This document shows, in pieces, positions 6,176 to 7,366 of a stretch of DNA of 7,366 nucleotides. Each line of letters opens with the position of its first letter. Position 1 is the first letter of the stretch. The notes below the pieces were generated by a model. That model was not told the origin of the DNA. It worked only from the letters and a program-made list of their open reading frames with translations, and did not search any database. Position numbers and translations under genes: made by a program. This DNA is from Thermoactinomycetaceae bacterium. GTDB taxonomy: Bacteria > Bacillota > Bacilli > Thermoactinomycetales > Thermoactinomycetaceae. The DNA lies in contig JANWJM010000078.1 of assembly GCA_025449475.1 (NCBI GenBank), positions 1 to 7,366 of the forward strand, in the 5' to 3' direction.

Positions 6176-6184
6176 TGGTTACCG

Positions 6185-6529
6185 ATGATCTTCACTGATA
6201 CAAAAATTCAAGGGATAAAAAAAGAATTCCGCCCACTTGAAAAAACCATGAAAAACCTCGGTTTCGACCGCTGGTCCTGGGATTTTCAAAAAGTTGTATA
6301 TGACAAGCTCTACACATCTGAAGGGGTCAATTATTATCTGCGGATTCCGGGAAGAGTGGTCAATGAGAAGCAACTGGAGCACCCCAAGGCGTTGGTACAA
6401 TTAGATGCGCCAATCTTTGCTCGCCATTTCTTCCCACATGGTTTGGACAACGAAGCCCAAGTCCCCGAAGACTTAGAGCAGGAGATCCAACAAACGTTGA
6501 TCGAAATTCAAGATGCGTTATCGGATTAA
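6185..6529 (+). CDS. YugN-like family protein
   Basis: A 114-residue soluble protein resembling the YugN-like family (B. subtilis YugN and relatives), which has no established function. The supporting pattern is an N-terminal segment ending in a tryptophan-rich turn (GFDRWSWDFQKVVYD, 26-40), a central strand pair (YYLRIPGRVV, 50-59), then a HPKALVQLDAPIFARHFFPHG stretch (66-86) and an acidic helical C-terminus (VPEDLEQEIQQTLIEIQDALSD). There is no membrane segment or signal peptide. An in-frame extension to ATG 6101 would add 28 residues, but that stretch overlaps the promoter and reads as non-coding. The gene diverges from the M20 operon and converges on the Asp23 gene, so it appears to be a single-gene unit. 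The family call rests on remembered pattern similarity; the gene itself is well supported by promoter, ribosome binding site and terminator. Confidence 0.8.
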   Translation: MIFTDTKIQGIKKEFRPLEKTMKNLGFDRWSWDFQKVVYDKLYTSEGVNYYLRIPGRVVNEKQLEHPKALVQLDAPIFARHFFPHGLDNEAQVPEDLEQEIQQTLIEIQDALSD

Positions 6530-6537
6530 ATAAAAAG

Positions 6538-6567
6538 GAGAGGGATCGATTCGATTGCATCCCTCTC
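6538..6567. terminator. Bidirectional intrinsic terminator between the YugN-like and Asp23 genes
   Basis: The 9-base perfect stem GAGAGGGAT (6538-6546) / ATCCCTCTC (6559-6567) encloses a 12-base loop. The minus strand has the better U-tract (CTTTTTATTT); the plus strand has CTTTATCTATTT. It sits 8 bases past the YugN-like stop and 5 bases past the Asp23 stop, so it serves both convergent genes. Confidence 0.85.
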
Positions 6568-6572
6568 TTTAT

Positions 6573-6959
6573 CTATTTGACTCTCTTTTCTTCCTTTGGC
6601 TGATCTTTGGAAAATTGATCTTTCACTTCGACTCCTTCGACTTTCACATTAACCTCGACAACATTCAATCCTGTCATATTTTCAACGGCTTCTTTCACTT
6701 CTTGTTGTAAGATTTGGCAAACTTCATTTATTTTAACGCCGTATTCAACAATTACGCGTAAGTCGATCGCCGTCTCCACTTGACCGACTTCCACATCAAC
6801 ACCCTTCGTTAAATTTTTTCCACTTACTCTTTTTGCCCATCCTTCTGTGATTCCAGCCGACATACTTGCAATTCCTTTTATTTTTCCAGCTGTCAAACCA
6901 GCAATCACTGCAACAACGTCATCTGCAATTCGAACAGTTCCTAAATTTCCTTCAGTCAA
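6573..6959 (-). CDS. Asp23/Gls24 family envelope stress response protein
   Basis: A 128-residue Asp23-family (DUF322) protein. The core runs from GNLGTVRIADDVVAVIAGLTA (4-24) through the glycine-rich MSAGITEGWAKRVSGKNLTKGVDVEV and the alternating strands around AIDLRVIVEYGVKI, to the helix INEVCQILQQEVKEAVENMTG and the last strand LNVVEVNVKVEGVEV, with a charged tail. Family members are linked to cell-envelope stress in Gram-positive bacteria, partly as membrane-associated scaffolds; this copy has no membrane segment. I prefer the TTG at 6959: AGAGGGG lies about 7 bases upstream and the protein then begins MTEGNLGTV, the usual family start. An ATG at 7013 would add 18 residues but has no close ribosome binding site. 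It resembles the widespread Bacillota Asp23 paralogues (YloU/YqhY type); which one is not certain. It is a single-gene transcript on the minus strand. Confidence 0.9.
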   Translation of the reverse strand: MTEGNLGTVRIADDVVAVIAGLTAGKIKGIASMSAGITEGWAKRVSGKNLTKGVDVEVGQVETAIDLRVIVEYGVKINEVCQILQQEVKEAVENMTGLNVVEVNVKVEGVEVKDQFSKDQPKEEKRVK

Positions 6960-7048
6960 GGTAATTCCCCTCTTTCTGACAGTGACTCTCTCAGTAGTCT
7001 CTCTCCATCCCATTTTGAATCAATCTGTCAAAAGGAGATGTCTCTTAT

Positions 7049-7078
7049 ATTTTAATATAAAAGTTGTGACTTCTTCAA
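7049..7078 (-). promoter_or_regulatory. Possible promoter of the Asp23 gene
   Basis: On the minus strand TTGAAG (7073-7078) and TAAAAT (7049-7054) are 18 bases apart. The AT-only inverted repeat TTATATT/AATATAA (7045-7060) covers the -10. The -35 overlaps the last codons of the interrupted reading frame next door. A perfect TTGACA at 7026-7031 has no matching -10 and was not used. The call is weak. Confidence 0.35.
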
Positions 7079-7366
7079 CTGACTTTATAGCCTGCTATTT
7101 TTACCATCATTTGTACTTGAGGATGTGTAAGGTTGACTTTATAGCCATAATACGTCTTATAATCGATCTCAATCTCATAGGGAATCAAATATTTTTCTTT
7201 CAACATTCTACTAATCTATTGATTGGCTTCTAACTCACCCATAGGCAATTTGCGGATAAAATCATTTTTAATCCATGTGCTGACATAACTTTTGCCCTTA
7301 TTATTTGGATCTCTATACAATTCATATATTTGAATGACCGCATCATGTACTTTTCGTTCGATCCGA
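7075..7366 (-). pseudogene. Unidentified reading frame broken by an in-frame TAG, running off the right edge
   Basis: From the window edge leftward, one frame reads RIERKVHDAVIQIYELYRDP, then a Lys/Tyr-rich stretch ending IRKLPMGELEANQ. It meets TAG at 7216-7218 and continues in the same frame as ISRMLKEKYLIPYEIEIDYK, through TYYGYKVNLTHPQVQ, to a TGA at 7075-7077. Both halves have the composition of real protein and no frameshift is needed to join them, so a single nonsense mutation (for example CAG to TAG) is the simplest reading. Alternatives are that the gene truly ends at the TAG, or that a 42-codon frame starts at the ATG at 7206, but that ATG lacks a ribosome binding site. I do not recognise the family. 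The start lies outside the window, so total length is unknown. Confidence 0.5.
7080..7146. repeat. Short direct repeat inside the broken reading frame
   Basis: TGACTTTATAGCC occurs at 7080-7092 and again at 7134-7146, 54 bases apart and in the same frame, so that GYKV appears twice near the C-terminus. It may be a small in-frame duplication or chance. Nothing ties it to a mobile element. Confidence 0.4.

Noticed and set aside
6101..6184. N-terminal extension of the YugN-like gene to an upstream ATG
   Set aside because: The extension covers the predicted promoter and ribosome binding site of the shorter form and has no ribosome binding site of its own.
7026..7031. Perfect TTGACA on the minus strand as the -35 of the Asp23 gene
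   Set aside because: No -10-like sequence lies 16-18 bases downstream; the region there is ATGGAGAG.
1..7366. A CRISPR array, insertion sequence, prophage, tRNA or riboswitch
   Set aside because: Reading both strands I found no spaced repeat series, transposase, terminal inverted repeats, cloverleaf-like stretch or long structured leader. The gene gaps are short and accounted for by promoters and terminators.

Overview
This window looks like chromosomal core DNA from an endospore-forming Bacillota, most likely a member of the Bacillales in the broad sense. The main evidence is a SpoVAC/SpoVAD pair, a YugN-like protein, an Asp23 family protein, strong AAGGAGG ribosome binding sites, frequent TTG/GTG starts and U-tract terminators. 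A Thermoactinomycetaceae-like organism is a guess; the sequence alone does not settle the genus.

Layout from left to right. A complete CNNM/CorC (hemolysin-C-like) membrane transporter gene reads rightward (38-1360). It converges on a leftward two-gene operon: an SPFH/Band 7 membrane protein (1584-2453) whose stop codon overlaps the GTG start of a 62-residue ribbon-helix-helix protein (1399-1587). Upstream of that operon lies the leftward sporulation pair spoVAC (3624-4082) and spoVAD (2588-3607), closed by its own terminator at about 2516-2537, with no spoVAE after it. A gene-free stretch of about 315 bases (4083-4397) follows. Next comes another leftward operon, an M20 family amidohydrolase (4880-6088) and a two-CBS-domain protein (4398-4856), ending in a strong terminator. 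It is transcribed divergently from a YugN-like gene (6185-6529), and the two promoters interleave. The YugN-like gene converges on a leftward Asp23/Gls24 family gene (6573-6959) across a bidirectional terminator. The right edge holds the end of a leftward coding region interrupted by an in-frame TAG, probably a pseudogene.

Functionally, SpoVAC and SpoVAD belong to the machinery that moves dipicolinic acid into the forespore and out again at germination. The other genes look like ordinary membrane, stress and metabolic housekeeping functions and do not form one pathway with it.

I see no CRISPR array, insertion sequence, phage module, rRNA or tRNA, and no convincing new defence or mobile system. 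The items most worth a second look are the SPFH/ribbon-helix-helix pair with a palindrome over its promoter, the two-gene spoVA unit without spoVAE, the interleaved divergent promoters, and the stop-interrupted reading frame at the right end.
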